Below, in pieces: positions 1 through 7,199 of a stretch of 26,762 nt of DNA. Source of the stretch: CAZKNJ01 sp964554185 (GTDB lineage Bacteria > 4484-113); contig CAZKNJ010000019.1 in the NCBI GenBank assembly GCA_964554185.1, forward strand, positions 1 through 26,762, written 5' to 3'. The translations under genes were made by a program, and so were the position numbers. Numbering within the stretch: position 1 is the stretch's first letter; every line of letters starts with the position of its first letter. Under the pieces are notes generated by a model. The model had not been told where the DNA came from and did not search any database. It saw only the letters and a list, made by a program, of their open reading frames with translations.

Positions 1-48
1 CATCCCCCTTGGGGAATCACTCTAGCCTAGTGCCGCACAGCCGGGCGC

Positions 49-2907
49 TTACGGCACGTTCAGCTTGCACAGCGGGTCGCCCAGGACTACCTCCACCCAG
101 GATACGCGGCGCAGCCCCTTATACAGCGCTTCCGCCAGGTTGCGTCCGCAGTGCACGTACTCCGCGAAGATGATGCTCTCGTCGCCGCAGGCGTCCGAAT
201 ACGGTTCGTAGATATTGCCGATGCCGCCGGTGCCGCCCATGAGTATCCAGTCGGCCACCTGGCCGTGGCCAGTATGGGTGTACGGGTCGCCCCGGAATAT
301 CGTTCCATTGAAGGACTCATAGCTCATAAACAGCGCGCCCGGCAGGTAGTTGAAGTTGAGGCTATTGATGATGTAGAGGCTGGGCAGCCCCGAGTGCACG
401 CCGTGGCTGCAATACCCCACGACTACATTCGGATTGAAGCCCTCACCTGTTAGAGTTGAAGCATAGATTTTCACGCCTTCATCCGGCGGTGTAATCTGCA
501 CGGTGTCAGCGAAGAAGTCCAGCCCCAGCCGTTGAAACACATCCACCGCGCTCTCGGAGCTGTCGGCGGTCGGGTCGTTCATCATGTCGTAGGCTTTGTC
601 TGCGTCGTCAAAGACCACGACGTAGTCCGTGACAACAGCAGTGTCAGCCGCCTTGCTGCGATCCACAATCGCCATCGCGTCTTCCTTGGACCAGCCGGAC
701 AAGCGCGTCACCAGGTAATCCATCGTAAGGCCGTCGTAGGTGAAGTGAAAGGGCTCCCAGGGCTGCGATTTCGCCGGGTTGCCCTTGTCGGTTTGGTCAG
801 ACGACAGCCAGCCGTAATAAGGGTTGACAGTGTGAGGTTCTAGTTCATAGTCCTCATAGAGCAGGCAAAGCTCGCTGTCCACGCAGGCATAGCTCCCAGT
901 GTAGCCACTGGAGCCGCTCACGCGTATCGGGACATTCCGGCAGGTCACGATGTAGGAGATGTCGTCCTTCTGTCCTGTGTCCTCAAGGTGATCGCGCAGA
1001 GGATCGCGTATCGTTGTATCGTAGGTCGTTCGGTCGATAATCTCGCTCGTTGAGAGAGCCATGCCATACACATAATCCGGATGAATCCCCCGGCCGGTCT
1101 CGCGGTCGGCGTAGTACTCGGCGATCTCCTCGTCTTCGGGCGAGTTCAGGTTGTACACCACGAACACATCCCGCCGCAACGGAGTTACCGGAACCTCCAT
1201 CTGCGCCATTCCCACCGCACCGTACTCATCCTCCACCGTGAGGGTCATGGTTGGCGAGTCCACCGGGCCGATGCCGAAATCAAAGGCGTGCGTGGCGTCT
1301 CCGGGCGGGGGAACGTCCTCCGGGGGACTGCCGTCGCCCCAATCGTAGGTGAACCGGACTAGGTCGGCACCGTCCGGCGAGTAGCACTGGTTGCCGCTGA
1401 AGTCCACATCGTCGAGCTCGTAGTGCTCTTCAACGCCGACAGCAAGTATGGCCACTATGGGCGTAATCACAGTCGCGCCCAGGACCTTAGTATCCATCAC
1501 CACGCCTTCCAGGCTGGGCTGAAACGCCTCGTCCACCGCCTCAATGACGAACCAGTAGTCGGTGGTGGGTGTGAGCTCGGTGACGGTAAGCTCCTGCGTG
1601 GTCGTCGGCAGCAGTTCCGCATTCGCCTGGGTGAAGTCAGCCAGCTCGTTGGCCGCGCTGTCCTGCGTAATGTAGATGTTGTAGCCCAGCAGGTCGCTGG
1701 CCGGGCTCTGCGACCAGTTCACGGTCACGCTCGTGCGGGTGGCCGTGGAAACATACAGCGAAGAGGGCGGTGCGGGTGGCAGGTTCTCCACCAGCACATT
1801 CATCGCCACCGACGTCACGCCCTTCTCGGTCAGGCTGGCGCCGACCGCCACCGCGCGGAGGCGGTACTGGCCGAAGTCCGCGTTGTGCAGCTGGTAGTTG
1901 TAGGTGGGCCAGCCGCTCGGCAGGCTCACATTCGGGCGCGGCAGCGTGGGCAGGTCGGGATTGGATGCGTTCGGGATGCGGGCGAACGCTTGGGTGCCGC
2001 CGCCCTCCGGCGTGAACTCCACTTCCAGGTCGTAGCCGCTCAAGCTGCTGCCGAAGTTCATCGCAATCGCGGTTACGTCGGCGATGTCAACTTTGTCGTT
2101 GCCGCTGGTGTCAATCACCGGGAGCGATACGCCATCCCTTTCGCCGAAATGCACCGCAATCGGGGTGATGTCGGATATGCTGACCGTGCCGTTGAGGTCG
2201 TAGTCGCCGAGGTTGCGCTCCTCAAACCACACATTGATGTCCTGCTGCTCCGGTCCGGAGAGGCTCAGATTCAGCGCCACCTTGTTGCCGTCGCCGGCCG
2301 GCGCCGCGGCGACCGCCTTGGCGGCCGTCTGCGCATGATGGGCGAACCCAACGCGCGCGAGTTCCGTGCCTGCGGGCACCGTAACCGGCGCTGAGCCCGG
2401 CAGCTTCGCCGCCGCCAGCGGGACGTATCCCGGCGTCTCCGTCACCGCCAGCAGCAGGTGGCTGCCTTCGGCGAACGCGCTTTCGTTGAACTCCGCGCGC
2501 ACCGGCGCCAGCTTCGCCGGGTCAAACCGCAGGTGCAGCAGCAGGCTGTCCGGCAGCAGCATTTCCTCGGTCGTCCGCACGGCGATGCTCAGGCCCTCCG
2601 CGCCGTCCTCCGCCGTCAGCTCCAGCGGTAGGTTGTGCACCACCTGTTCGTCCGTATTCTGCGCGAACAGCGCCACGCCCCGGTCGGGCAAGCGTGCCAG
2701 CGCCAGGTCCAGCGGCAGATCCAGCGGGTTGAGCGCCGGCGGCCGCTGCGCGTGGATGGGCGGCACCGGAACGCTGGGCATTCCCTCAGTCTCCGGCACC
2801 GAGCCGGACTGCAGGGCTGGCGGAGTGGTGGCGGATCTTCCCCCGCCGCAGGCGGCGAGAAGCAGGATGGCGGCGATTACAGCGAATGCTGTGGTGAAAC
2901 GTCTCAT
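49..2907 (-). CDS. Large surface lipoprotein: cohesin-like, dockerin-like, FnIII, PKD and TIGR03790-like domains
   Basis: A predicted lipoprotein of 952 residues. The start at 2907 is preferred over the ATG at 2922 because a GGGAG ribosome site lies 8 bases before it. The N-terminus is Arg-rich then hydrophobic and ends in a lipobox (L-A-A-C, Cys20), so export and lipid anchoring are expected. In order I see: a Pro-rich linker; a beta-rich region at about 90-220 that resembles a cohesin domain; two dockerin-like calcium loops at about 234-286 (GDYDLNGTVSISDIT and DTSGNDKVDIADVT); a fibronectin type III domain at about 377-475; a PKD-like domain at about 480-575 (YDWGDGSPP); and a C-terminal part from about 578 that resembles the uncharacterised TIGR03790 family (VVYNLNSPEDEEIAEYYADR, ISYIVTCRNVPIRV). 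The substrate is unknown. The gene is monocistronic and divergent from the secreted hydrolase. Domain names rest on motif resemblance only. Confidence 0.8.
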   Translation of the reverse strand: MRRFTTAFAVIAAILLLAACGGGRSATTPPALQSGSVPETEGMPSVPVPPIHAQRPPALNPLDLPLDLALARLPDRGVALFAQNTDEQVVHNLPLELTAEDGAEGLSIAVRTTEEMLLPDSLLLHLRFDPAKLAPVRAEFNESAFAEGSHLLLAVTETPGYVPLAAAKLPGSAPVTVPAGTELARVGFAHHAQTAAKAVAAAPAGDGNKVALNLSLSGPEQQDINVWFEERNLGDYDLNGTVSISDITPIAVHFGERDGVSLPVIDTSGNDKVDIADVTAIAMNFGSSLSGYDLEVEFTPEGGGTQAFARIPNASNPDLPTLPRPNVSLPSGWPTYNYQLHNADFGQYRLRAVAVGASLTEKGVTSVAMNVLVENLPPAPPSSLYVSTATRTSVTVNWSQSPASDLLGYNIYITQDSAANELADFTQANAELLPTTTQELTVTELTPTTDYWFVIEAVDEAFQPSLEGVVMDTKVLGATVITPIVAILAVGVEEHYELDDVDFSGNQCYSPDGADLVRFTYDWGDGSPPEDVPPPGDATHAFDFGIGPVDSPTMTLTVEDEYGAVGMAQMEVPVTPLRRDVFVVYNLNSPEDEEIAEYYADRETGRGIHPDYVYGMALSTSEIIDRTTYDTTIRDPLRDHLEDTGQKDDISYIVTCRNVPIRVSGSSGYTGSYACVDSELCLLYEDYELEPHTVNPYYGWLSSDQTDKGNPAKSQPWEPFHFTYDGLTMDYLVTRLSGWSKEDAMAIVDRSKAADTAVVTDYVVVFDDADKAYDMMNDPTADSSESAVDVFQRLGLDFFADTVQITPPDEGVKIYASTLTGEGFNPNVVVGYCSHGVHSGLPSLYIINSLNFNYLPGALFMSYESFNGTIFRGDPYTHTGHGQVADWILMGGTGGIGNIYEPYSDACGDESIIFAEYVHCGRNLAEALYKGLRRVSWVEVVLGDPLCKLNVP

Positions 2908-2937
2908 AGCGCAGTCTCCCATTGGGATATCACCATG

Positions 2938-2946
2938 ATTCTACCA
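2938..2946 (-). promoter_or_regulatory. Extended -10 promoter of the lipoprotein gene
   Basis: On the minus strand this reads TGGTAGAAT, an extended -10 hexamer about 30 bases before the chosen start. I see no good -35. It shares its TGn form with several other promoters in the window. Confidence 0.45.
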
Positions 2947-2969
2947 TCTGCGGCTGAACAAGGCGCGCC

Positions 2970-2978
2970 TGATATACT
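2970..2978 (+). promoter_or_regulatory. Extended -10 promoter of the secreted hydrolase
   Basis: TGATATACT lies 39 bases before the ATG at 3018 and has the TGn-TAnnnT form. Together with the oppositely directed -10 at 2938-2946 it fills the short divergent intergenic space. No convincing -35 is visible. Confidence 0.4.
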
Positions 2979-3017
2979 ACCTACCTAGAGGATTTCATCT
3001 CACTCAGGGGGGTCGCG

Positions 3018-4112
3018 ATGAACCGAGCGGTCAAGTTGCTGGTGATTAAGCTGGTAGCGGCTGCGTTGCTGGCGCTGCCCATAGTTGCGGAGGCGGCGCT
3101 GCCCAAGCCGCCCGGCCAGCCGGTGAAAGGCCCCGGCGGCCGCCAGCGGATGCACGATTCCGTCACCATGGCGCGCTTCGGCATGGGCGACAGCGAGTAC
3201 TGGCTGTACACTCCCGCCAATCCTGTGCCGCCGTCCGCGCCGGTGATTGTGTTCCTGCACGGCTGGGGCGGAATGGACCCCGTCTCCTACGGCGCCTGGA
3301 TCGACCACCTGGTGGTGCGGGGCAATATCGTCATCTATCCCCGCTACCAGGCCACCTTGCTGACCTCGCCGACGGTGATGACCGAGAACGCGCTGCAAGC
3401 GGTCAACGACGCGCTGGTGCGGCTGGCCGAGTCCGGCGTGAAGCCCCAGCTGGAGAACTTCGCCATCATCGGCCATTCGCTGGGCGGAGTGATTGCGGCG
3501 AACCTCGCCTGCGAGGCCGCTACCGGCCGCATCCCGCCGCCCAAGGCGCTGATGCTGGTGGAGCCTGGCGACAGCAAGAACTCCACCACCGCCGAGGCCT
3601 TCGGCTTGGCCCGGGACATCCCCAGCATCATGCGCGACTACTCGGTGATACCGGCGGGAACGCTGCTGCTTTGCGTGGTCGGCGCGGAAGACCAGATGGT
3701 GGGCGCGGGCGCGGCGCGGACGATTTTCTATGGCGCCACCGGCGTCAGCCGCGACGGACGGGATTTCGTGATGGCCAACAGCGACCGGCGTGGCAGCCCC
3801 CAGCTCATCGCCGACCACTTAGCGCCGCTGGCACCCGACGAGCGCTACCGCGGCGAGAAGCATAGCCGCCTGCGCGACCGCCTGCGCGACAAGCTGGGCA
3901 AGTCCCTGCCGGTGGCCGAGCGCATGGAGCGCGCCACGGTGGACGCGCTGGACTACTACTGCTTCTGGAAGCTCGCGGACGCGCTCACCGAATACGCGTT
4001 CCACGGCTTCAACCGGGAATACGCGCTGGGTTGCACCTACGAGCAGAAGAACATGGGCAAGTGGAGCGACGGCGTGCCGGTGCTCACGCTGGAAGTCACC
4101 GATATGCCGTAG
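3018..4112 (+). CDS. Secreted alpha/beta hydrolase
   Basis: 364 residues, preceded by a strong AGGGGGG ribosome site. The N-terminus is a classical signal peptide (charged, then hydrophobic, with A-E-A before the likely cut near residue 26), so the enzyme is probably periplasmic or secreted. The alpha/beta hydrolase fold is shown by HGWGG at 81-85 (oxyanion region), the nucleophile elbow GHSLGG with Ser154, GAEDQMVG with Asp225 in the acid position, and a candidate His267. The substrate cannot be told: esterase, lipase or acyl hydrolase are all possible. The permease gene starts 14 bases downstream on the same strand, so co-transcription is possible, though the permease also has its own -10-like sequence across this gene's stop codon. 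Confidence 0.8.
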   Translation: MNRAVKLLVIKLVAAALLALPIVAEAALPKPPGQPVKGPGGRQRMHDSVTMARFGMGDSEYWLYTPANPVPPSAPVIVFLHGWGGMDPVSYGAWIDHLVVRGNIVIYPRYQATLLTSPTVMTENALQAVNDALVRLAESGVKPQLENFAIIGHSLGGVIAANLACEAATGRIPPPKALMLVEPGDSKNSTTAEAFGLARDIPSIMRDYSVIPAGTLLLCVVGAEDQMVGAGAARTIFYGATGVSRDGRDFVMANSDRRGSPQLIADHLAPLAPDERYRGEKHSRLRDRLRDKLGKSLPVAERMERATVDALDYYCFWKLADALTEYAFHGFNREYALGCTYEQKNMGKWSDGVPVLTLEVTDMP

Positions 4113-4115
4113 AAT
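4110..4115 (+). promoter_or_regulatory. Possible -10 of the permease gene, overlapping the hydrolase stop codon
   Basis: TAGAAT overlaps the TAG stop of the hydrolase and lies 11 bases before the GTG start of the permease. If used it would give a leader of only a few bases. There is no TGn extension and no clear -35, so the support is weak. Confidence 0.25.
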
Positions 4116-4126
4116 GGCGCCAACAC

Positions 4127-5428
4127 GTGAACCAGCAGCCTGACCTGAAGCGGGGGAAACTGGGCCTCAAGGAGCTCGTCGCCATGGGCATCGGGGGCAT
4201 GGTCGGGGGCGGCATCTTCTCGGTGCTCGGCCTCTCCATCGCCCAGGCGGGCCACGCTGCGCCCGTCGCCTTCTTGCTCGGCGGCGTCATCGCTTCGCTC
4301 ACTGGCATGTCCTACGCGCGGCTGGGGCTTACCTTCCACCAGGCGGGCGGTAGTTTCACCTACCTGGAGAGAGCCTTCGTCCACCGCAACATCGCCGGCA
4401 TCGGCGGCTGGCTCCTGTTAGTAGGCTATGTGGGAACGCTTTCGCTGTACGCCTACACTTTTGGCGTCTATGGCGCCGCCATGCTTGGGCACAGCGCGCT
4501 GGCTCAGCATGCGCTTGAGTCCTTCGTGCTCCTTGTTCTCCTGGGGTTAAACCTCTACGGCGTCCAGGCCTCGGGCTCCGCCGAGGACCTCATCGTGCTG
4601 GTCAAAGTGCTGATTCTGTTGCTGTTCGCCGGCATCGGCCTCTTCTACCTGCAGCCCGCGCACTTCCAGCCGCTGCTCAGCCAGGGGATGCTGGGCTTGG
4701 TCATGGGAGCCTCCCTCATTTTCGTGGCGTACGAGGGTTTTGAGCTCATCCCCAACGCGGTCAAAGACATGGCGTTCCCACAGCACGATCTGGCCCGCAG
4801 CATCATCATCTCCATCGCCGTCACCGCCTTCATCTACGTCTTGGTGTCGCTGGTGGCGGTGGGTACGCTGAAGCCCGATGTCATCGCCCGCGCCAAGGAG
4901 TACGCGCTGGCGGCGGCGGCGGAGCCCTTTCTGGGTAAGCTGGGCTACACCCTCATCGCCGTCGGCGCCATGCTCTCCACCGCTTCGGCCATCAACGCCA
5001 CCATGTTCGGCTCGGCGCGGCTAGGGCTGGCGATGGCGCGGGAGCACTCGCTGCCGGCCGCTTTCTCCTTTCGCGAGCGACACGGCAACATCCCGTGGGT
5101 GAGCCTGATAGTAATCACTGCCGCCGCCTTACTGCTTACTAACACCACCGACCTGACCGTCATCTCGGCCTTCGCCAGCTCCACCTTCCTGCTCATCTTC
5201 GCCGCCATCAATTACTCCGCCTGGCGTCTGCGGCGGACGATTGGCCTCCACCCCGCGATCCCGCTAGCAGGTCTGGCGCTTACTGGCCTCTCGTGGCTGG
5301 TGCTGTGCGGCTACCTCTGGACCGCCGACAGGCACACGTTTGTCTGGATTGCGGCCGCGTATCTCATCGTCATTGCAGCGGAATTGCTGTTCAGTGAGCG
5401 GCGCCTGCCTCTCCCCCCTCGGAAATAG
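4127..5428 (+). CDS. APC-family amino acid permease
   Basis: About 433 residues. The frame is open further upstream, but that part overlaps the hydrolase and reads as shadow sequence, so I place the start at GTG 4127, just before the hydrophilic N-terminus VNQQPDLKRGKLGLKELV. The first membrane helix carries the Gly-rich signature GIGGMVGGGIFSVLGL, the substrate-binding unwound helix of the amino acid-polyamine-organocation (APC) superfamily. About a dozen hydrophobic segments follow to the C-terminus, the normal topology and length for the family. The role is uptake or exchange of an amino acid or amine across the inner membrane, with unknown specificity. No strong ribosome site is seen, which fits either a leaderless message or coupling to the upstream gene. 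Confidence 0.82.
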   Translation: MNQQPDLKRGKLGLKELVAMGIGGMVGGGIFSVLGLSIAQAGHAAPVAFLLGGVIASLTGMSYARLGLTFHQAGGSFTYLERAFVHRNIAGIGGWLLLVGYVGTLSLYAYTFGVYGAAMLGHSALAQHALESFVLLVLLGLNLYGVQASGSAEDLIVLVKVLILLLFAGIGLFYLQPAHFQPLLSQGMLGLVMGASLIFVAYEGFELIPNAVKDMAFPQHDLARSIIISIAVTAFIYVLVSLVAVGTLKPDVIARAKEYALAAAAEPFLGKLGYTLIAVGAMLSTASAINATMFGSARLGLAMAREHSLPAAFSFRERHGNIPWVSLIVITAAALLLTNTTDLTVISAFASSTFLLIFAAINYSAWRLRRTIGLHPAIPLAGLALTGLSWLVLCGYLWTADRHTFVWIAAAYLIVIAAELLFSERRLPLPPRK

Positions 5429-5512
5429 CCTGGCGCAGGAGCAGCCCTGCGTCGCCTCTGGTTTAAGTATTAGGGTATGTCAGTGTCATGGCGTGCGAGT
5501 CTGGCGGTCTTA

Positions 5513-5521
5513 TGGTAGAAT
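5513..5521 (+). promoter_or_regulatory. Extended -10 promoter of the 5605 gene
   Basis: TGGTAGAAT, identical to the -10 of the lipoprotein gene. It lies in the 176-base gap between the permease and the next gene and would give a leader of roughly 75-80 bases. I saw no clear riboswitch or hairpin in that leader. Confidence 0.45.
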
Positions 5522-5604
5522 TCCCCTAAGTCACTGCCTGACCCGTGAGGACGGCATACAGACGCTACTCACTGCATTCTTCCGCCCGAGAGGGGGCGAG
5601 CGGT

Positions 5605-6096
5605 ATGCACTATGTATCCCTGCGCGAGCAGGTAAAAAAACGGTGCTGGGAGCTTTACGCCGAACACGGTCCGAGTGCGGACGCGGCTATTCGGCCGGAG
5701 ATGCTCGCCGACGAACTCCAGGAAGACCTCAGGATGGTGGAAACCGCGCTGCGCGCGCTGGAGCGCACCGGCGTCCTCCGCCTTGAGGGTCTATTCGACC
5801 GCATGGTCTATTTGCTCATGCGCCGTCCCGCACGGCAGGCGCCGGGCTCCCTCCGCGGCCCCTACTTGGACGCGCTGAACGCTGTCGTTAACCACCTTCA
5901 GCGCTGCTACCGGGACGGCTGGCGCAACTACCCGCTGGACCCCATGGCGGTGGCGAAACAGCTTAGCTTGGACGAGCGGCTGGTGGAGCTGGCGTTCAGC
6001 GATCTATTTCGCGAGGGCTTCATCGAGAAGTCGCGCACTGGGCCGACGATCTACCGGCTGGCGCACCGCCCGCCTGAAAGCGTGATGAGCTGGTAG
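5605..6096 (+). CDS. Small winged-helix-like protein of unknown function
   Basis: 163 residues from the ATG at 5605, preceded by a purine-rich AGAGGGGGCGAG stretch. An in-frame ATG at 5545 would add 20 residues of low-complexity sequence and has no good ribosome site. I do not recognise a named family. The sequence looks like two helix-turn-helix or winged-helix units: residues 1-60 (IRPEMLADELQEDLRMVETA, then LRALERTGVLRLEG) and residues 95-155 (MAVAKQLSLDERLVELAFSD, then LFREGFIEKS). Both have the pattern of a recognition helix followed by a short wing. It is soluble, without signal peptide or membrane segment. A transcription regulator or DNA-binding accessory protein is an inference. It is convergent with the radical SAM gene, only 5 bases away. 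Confidence 0.6.
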   Translation: MHYVSLREQVKKRCWELYAEHGPSADAAIRPEMLADELQEDLRMVETALRALERTGVLRLEGLFDRMVYLLMRRPARQAPGSLRGPYLDALNAVVNHLQRCYRDGWRNYPLDPMAVAKQLSLDERLVELAFSDLFREGFIEKSRTGPTIYRLAHRPPESVMSW

Positions 6097-6101
6097 CGCT
6101 G

Positions 6102-7166
6102 CTAGTAGGCGCTGCCCAGCAGATGCAGGTTTCCCACCCGAACATTCTCCAGCCCGGCCTCGCGCGCGGCTTGCTGCGCCTCCCAGGCGTGTTTGCGCGA
6201 GGTGGCCGGCAGGTCGGACAACAGGAACTGCGGGTGAAACGCCAGGAGCGCGTACGGGATATCCTTCCCCTGCTGCGCAATGAACGCAGCAATCAGCCCC
6301 ACTTCCTTGGCGTCTATGACGCCGGGGATCAACAGCGTGCTGGCGACCACCAACGGAGGCTTCTCCCGCCACCGCCGCCACGAACAGGCGAGCGCGAAGT
6401 TCTCCAGCGTTCGCCGGTTGTCCGCGCCGGTTAGCGCGCGGTGCGTTCCGCTGGAGAAAGCCTTCAGATCGAACTTCACGATGCCGCCGGTCGCCAGCGA
6501 GAGCTTCACCGCCGACTGCAGGAAGCGCGGGTTCATGCTCCCGTTGGTTTCCCAGCATACTCGCACGCCGCGCCGCGCCAGCCTGCGCGCAGTAGCCAGC
6601 GCGTGGGGCATCTGCGCGGATGGGTCGCCGCCGAAAAAGCACGCGCAGTGCGTCCGGCCGTCAACGGCTGCGGCCAACTCCTCGGCCGGCACCAGCGGCT
6701 TCATCGCCTCCACCAGGTCGCGGTGGTGCCAGTTCTGGCAGTTCAGGCAGTTGAAGGTGCAGCCGCCATAGAAGACCGCGAGGTTCTCAAACCCGCGCTG
6801 CTGCGAGCCGCTGCACACCCAGTCGGCCACGCAGTTGGTCGGCAATGGGTCATGGTAGTAGTGAAGCAGCCCCGCTTTCGCGGTACCGGCGAAGTGGCGC
6901 AGCCGGCCGCCTTGGTTCTCCCGCAGGCCGCAGTAGCCCCGCTCGCCCTCCGCCATCCGGCAATCCTGCACGCAGAATCCGCAGCGCTTGCCTCCATCGC
7001 TTCGCGGCGGCTGTTGGGGCAGGCCGAACGGCTCGCGTCCACGGACATGCGTCCTTGCCGCTGCCGCCAGGACTTCGTCGCTTCCCTTCCGCAGGCACTC
7101 CGCGCAGAACGGCAGGGCCACCGCCCGCACTGACATCGCCGCGCCGCATCCCGCGCACTTGAGCAT
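6102..7166 (-). CDS. PflA-like radical SAM protein with extra cysteine clusters
   Basis: 354 residues. The radical SAM motif CX3CX2C is at Cys136, Cys140 and Cys143 (GGCTFNCLNCQNW), and binds the [4Fe-4S] cluster that cleaves S-adenosylmethionine. Around it the layout is that of the pyruvate-formate-lyase-activating-enzyme-like group (COG1180). In front are two further cysteine groups: CX2C...CX2C at 4, 7, 21 and 24, a zinc-ribbon-like unit, and C62, C65, C69 and C79 (CGFCVQDC...GYCG), typical of the COG1180 group that includes the AmmeMemoRadiSam proteins. No glycyl radical enzyme lies nearby, so the substrate is unknown. It follows gcvPB by 33 bases but has its own -10 in that gap, 9 bases before the ATG, with no ribosome site, so a leaderless transcript is likely. 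Confidence 0.8.
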   Translation of the reverse strand: MLKCAGCGAAMSVRAVALPFCAECLRKGSDEVLAAAARTHVRGREPFGLPQQPPRSDGGKRCGFCVQDCRMAEGERGYCGLRENQGGRLRHFAGTAKAGLLHYYHDPLPTNCVADWVCSGSQQRGFENLAVFYGGCTFNCLNCQNWHHRDLVEAMKPLVPAEELAAAVDGRTHCACFFGGDPSAQMPHALATARRLARRGVRVCWETNGSMNPRFLQSAVKLSLATGGIVKFDLKAFSSGTHRALTGADNRRTLENFALACSWRRWREKPPLVVASTLLIPGVIDAKEVGLIAAFIAQQGKDIPYALLAFHPQFLLSDLPATSRKHAWEAQQAAREAGLENVRVGNLHLLGSAY

Positions 7167-7175
7167 CAGCCAGCA

Positions 7176-7181
7176 ATTCTA
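7176..7181 (-). promoter_or_regulatory. -10 of the radical SAM gene, leaderless arrangement
   Basis: Minus-strand TAGAAT ends 9 bases before the ATG at 7166. Transcription starting about 7 bases after the -10 would begin almost at the start codon. No -35 is clear. Confidence 0.45.
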
Positions 7182-7199
7182 TCGCATTGGACCTTGAGC

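Noticed and set aside
1..48. CCCC-TT-GGGG palindrome at the left edge as a terminator of the lipoprotein gene
   Set aside because: The stem is only four to five pairs and no T tract follows on the minus strand within the window.
1423..2394. Long open frame on the plus strand within the lipoprotein gene
   Set aside because: Arg/His/Val-rich shadow sequence with no family resemblance; the opposite strand has a lipobox and recognisable domains.
6060..6130. Terminator between the convergent genes ending at 6096 and 6102
   Set aside because: Only weak stems such as TAGC/GCTA are present and the gap is 5 bases.
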